From positions 1 through 7,634 of the forward strand of contig JAAKFP010000113.1 in NCBI GenBank assembly GCA_011065005.1: DNA of 7,634 nucleotides, in the 5' to 3' direction. Within the stretch, counting starts at the first letter, position 1. Every line of letters starts with the position of its first letter. Origin of the DNA: Chlamydiota bacterium (GTDB taxonomy: Bacteria; Chlamydiota; Chlamydiia; Chlamydiales; Waddliaceae). Shown here in pieces: positions 6,061 through 7,634 of the stretch. The notes beneath the pieces are model-generated. The model saw only the letters and a program-made list of their open reading frames with translations. It did no database searches and was not told where the DNA came from. Position numbers and translations under genes: made by a program.

Positions 6061-6109
6061 TAAACACCGAAATTTTTCCATTCTCTGTGTTCTCTGTGAA
6101 CTCTGTGGT
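5998..6109. repeat. Palindromic repeat element 3 (CACAGAG units)
   Basis: Left arm 5998-6026 consists of three 9-nt units (ACCACAGAG, TTCACAGAG, AGCACAGAG) plus AG. It pairs along its whole 29-nt length with 6081-6109, with two G-U pairs and no mismatch. Inside this, AAATTTGAGG (6027-6036) faces an imperfect inverted copy near 6061-6075, leaving a central loop that contains the TAA stop of the exported-protein gene (6058-6060). The element lies between two convergent genes, where a symmetrical hairpin could stop transcription from both sides. No T-run is attached. Confidence 0.92.
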
Positions 6110-6151
6110 AAATAAATCATTAACAATAAGAAAGTTGCTTCAGCGGGAGCG

Positions 6152-6164
6152 GCTGATCATAAAT
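6152..6164 (+). repeat. 13-bp direct repeat, right copy (flanks element 3)
   Basis: This is a perfect copy of 5962-5974. It contains the stop codon of the response-regulator gene (reverse strand, 6157-6159). Joining the left copy to the sequence after this one reads GCT GAT CAT AAA TTG TAG in the frame of the exported-protein gene, so it restores a stop codon. Confidence 0.65.
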
Positions 6165-7533
6165 TGTAGTTGTAGGTGTGGAGCTTGTTTCGTAGGGTGC
6201 GAGGGCTGATCCCCAGGATTTCAGCAGCCTTCTTGCGGTTGTTGTTTTGCTTATGCAACGTTTCAATGATAAGTCGCTTTTCCAACTCCTGTAACGAGAC
6301 TCCTACCGGCAATATTCCCTGAGAGGGTTCTTCCGCAAAGGTTTTTTTGGGTTGTTCGTAGGTGTCGACAAAGATGAACTCTGGGCCTATCGTATTGGAA
6401 GGGTTCATCACCACAGCACGTTCGATGACGTTGGCAAGCTCTCGAACATTTCCCGGCCATTCATACGAAAGCAGCTTTTTTATTGCTGAGTCAGAGAATT
6501 CGACAACTTCCTTGTGGTTTTCTAAAGAACTGTTCTGTAAGAAATACTGAGCCAGAGGGACGATGTCATCCTTTCGCTCTCGCAAAGGGATAAGGTGGAT
6601 AGGGACGACATTCAAGCGATAGAAAAGATCTTCTCGCAACACCTTTTCGGTGATTGCTGTTTTGATATCTCTATTGGTCGTTGAAATCAGGCGGACATCA
6701 ACTTTGATGGAGTTGGTGCCGCCAACCCTCTCAAAAACTTGTTCCTGGACGGCACGTAACAGCTTTGCTTGCACCGTGAGGGGAATCTCAGTAACTTCAT
6801 CAAGCATCAATGTTCCGCCGTTCGCTAACTCAAACCTGCCAATCCTTTTATTGTTTGCTCCCGTAAATGATCCTTTTTCATGTCCGAAGAATTCTGACTC
6901 TATCAATGTTTCGGGAATAGCAGCGCAGTTGACTTTGATGAAAGGGCGGTCGGCTCGCGACGATTGGCAGTGGATGGCCTGAGCGACGACCTCCTTCCCA
7001 GTGCCCGATGCTCCGGTAATAAAGACGCTGGCATTGCTCTTAGCCAACCGAGAAACATCCTTGAGAACATTTTTCATGAAGGAGCTCTCTGCAATAACTT
7101 GTGGTGCGTTGTTGCCCCCTTTCCTATTCACCTCTTCTCTGAGGAATTGGTTCTCATTTAGAAGCTTTTGGTGTTCTGTGGCTTTACCAACAACAGCCTC
7201 TATCGTGTCCGGAGAAAATGGCTTGATCAAATAATTGAAAGCACCCAAACGCATCGCCTCAACAGCATTTTCTATGCTGCCGTATGCTGTGACAACAACG
7301 ACGATGGTTCCTGGGGAGATCTCTTTGATTTTCTTTAAGACGTCGATACCCGTTAAGTCAGGCATCTTCATATCGGTAAAAACCATGTCGAAAGATTTTT
7401 CCTTGAAGAGAGCGATACCCCTTTTACCATTTTCAGCTGTAGCGACCTCGAAGTTGTCTCTTCGTAGCGTTTCCGCAATAAAATCTCTGATCAGTTCTTC
7501 ATCATCGATGACCAATATTTTTTCTATAGACAT
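6157..7533 (-). CDS. atoC: NtrC/AtoC-family sigma-54-dependent response regulator
   Basis: The 458-residue protein has the full three-domain NtrC layout. The receiver (1-120) has D10/D11, phospho-acceptor D54 (FTDMKMP), T82 and K104. The AAA+ domain (about 145-385) has Walker A GASGTGKE (174-181), the sigma-54 contact loop as GSFTGA (221-226, serine replacing the usual alanine), Walker B LMLDE (242-246), arginine-rich RLISTTNRD (281-289) and GNVREL (361-366). A Fis-type helix-turn-helix closes it (413-453; KKAAEILGISPRTLRNKL). It should activate RNA polymerase with sigma-54 at distant sites after phosphorylation. AAAGGA precedes the ATG by a normal distance. The Chlamydia homologue CtcC (about 386 residues, from memory) lacks the DNA-binding end; here it is intact. 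The gene upstream ends 24 nt before it, fitting a kinase-regulator operon. The atoC symbol follows chlamydial usage and does not imply acetoacetate control. Confidence 0.93.
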   Translation of the reverse strand: MSIEKILVIDDEELIRDFIAETLRRDNFEVATAENGKRGIALFKEKSFDMVFTDMKMPDLTGIDVLKKIKEISPGTIVVVVTAYGSIENAVEAMRLGAFNYLIKPFSPDTIEAVVGKATEHQKLLNENQFLREEVNRKGGNNAPQVIAESSFMKNVLKDVSRLAKSNASVFITGASGTGKEVVAQAIHCQSSRADRPFIKVNCAAIPETLIESEFFGHEKGSFTGANNKRIGRFELANGGTLMLDEVTEIPLTVQAKLLRAVQEQVFERVGGTNSIKVDVRLISTTNRDIKTAITEKVLREDLFYRLNVVPIHLIPLRERKDDIVPLAQYFLQNSSLENHKEVVEFSDSAIKKLLSYEWPGNVRELANVIERAVVMNPSNTIGPEFIFVDTYEQPKKTFAEEPSQGILPVGVSLQELEKRLIIETLHKQNNNRKKAAEILGISPRTLRNKLHTYNYNL

Positions 7534-7557
7534 AATTATCCTTTAATAACGTCTTGT

Positions 7558-7634
7558 TCAGTCTTGCTTCGGAAGGATGTCCGTGGATTTTGTTTCTGTT
7601 TCCGTCGAACGGGAATGATTCAACATCTCTGTCA
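7558..7634 (-). CDS. C-terminal tail of upstream gene, possibly the sensor histidine kinase
   Basis: On the reverse strand one frame is open from the right edge to a TGA at 7560-7558, giving about 24 residues (TEMLNHSRSTETETKSTDIL then PKQD). It stops 24 nt before the response-regulator start, the spacing expected inside an operon. The fragment is hydrophilic and shows no kinase motif, so the sensor-kinase identity (AtoS/CtcB-like) rests only on position and remembered Chlamydia gene order. A second open frame across the same bases would run 40 nt into the regulator and is less likely. Confidence 0.4.
   Translation of the reverse strand, partial: TEMLNHSRSTETETKSTDILPKQD

Noticed and set aside
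6139..6156. Short TCAGC...GCTGA stem before the response-regulator end as a terminator
   Set aside because: It has only 5 bp around a 7-nt loop and no T-run. It is better explained as part of the inverted ends and direct repeat around element 3.

Overview
The window looks like chromosomal DNA from a member of the Chlamydiota, probably one of the environmental (amoeba-associated or metagenomic) lineages rather than Chlamydia itself. The main argument is gene company. A YagE/RMD1 (DUF155) gene, recO and an NtrC-type response regulator lie close together, and I recall the same genes close together in Chlamydia trachomatis (around CT467-CT472: atoS, atoC, recO, yagE). That recollection is from memory and was not searched. 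Both tRNA genes lack an encoded CCA end, and base composition is moderate and A-rich.

Layout. Positions 1-906 are read leftward: recO, then tRNA-Leu(GAG), then the first 25 codons of a YagE/RMD1 protein. A short divergent promoter region (907-975) separates this from a rightward block: tRNA-Arg(UCG), a long-form ribosome hibernation factor (hpf), an 11-nt-overlapping small HsdR_N-like PD-(D/E)XK protein, a lysine-rich coiled-coil protein of unknown function, a DUF115/Maf (MptE-like) protein, and an exported protein with ATP-grasp-like motifs. From 6157 to the right edge the genes are leftward again: a complete NtrC/AtoC-family sigma-54 activator and the likely tail of the gene upstream of it, presumably its sensor kinase.

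The most unusual content is not a gene. Three palindromic elements sit directly behind three of the rightward genes (2213-2305, 4690-4748, 5998-6109). Each is built from a different purine-rich 8-9 nt unit (CGAAG-, CGCAAAGG- and CACAGAG-type) repeated three or four times in one arm and mirrored in the other, so each can fold into one long hairpin. Two of them run into the preceding reading frame and supply its last residues and stop codon. The third is bracketed by a 13-bp perfect direct repeat. Joining the two copies on paper restores an in-frame TAG six codons after the start of the repeat, which suggests insertion into the 3' end of the exported-protein gene.

Functionally the window mixes housekeeping (recombinational repair, tRNAs, ribosome dormancy), a two-component sigma-54 control module, and envelope or secreted functions (DUF115, exported ATP-grasp-like protein). 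The response regulator keeps its Fis-type DNA-binding domain, which as I recall the Chlamydia homologue CtcC has lost.
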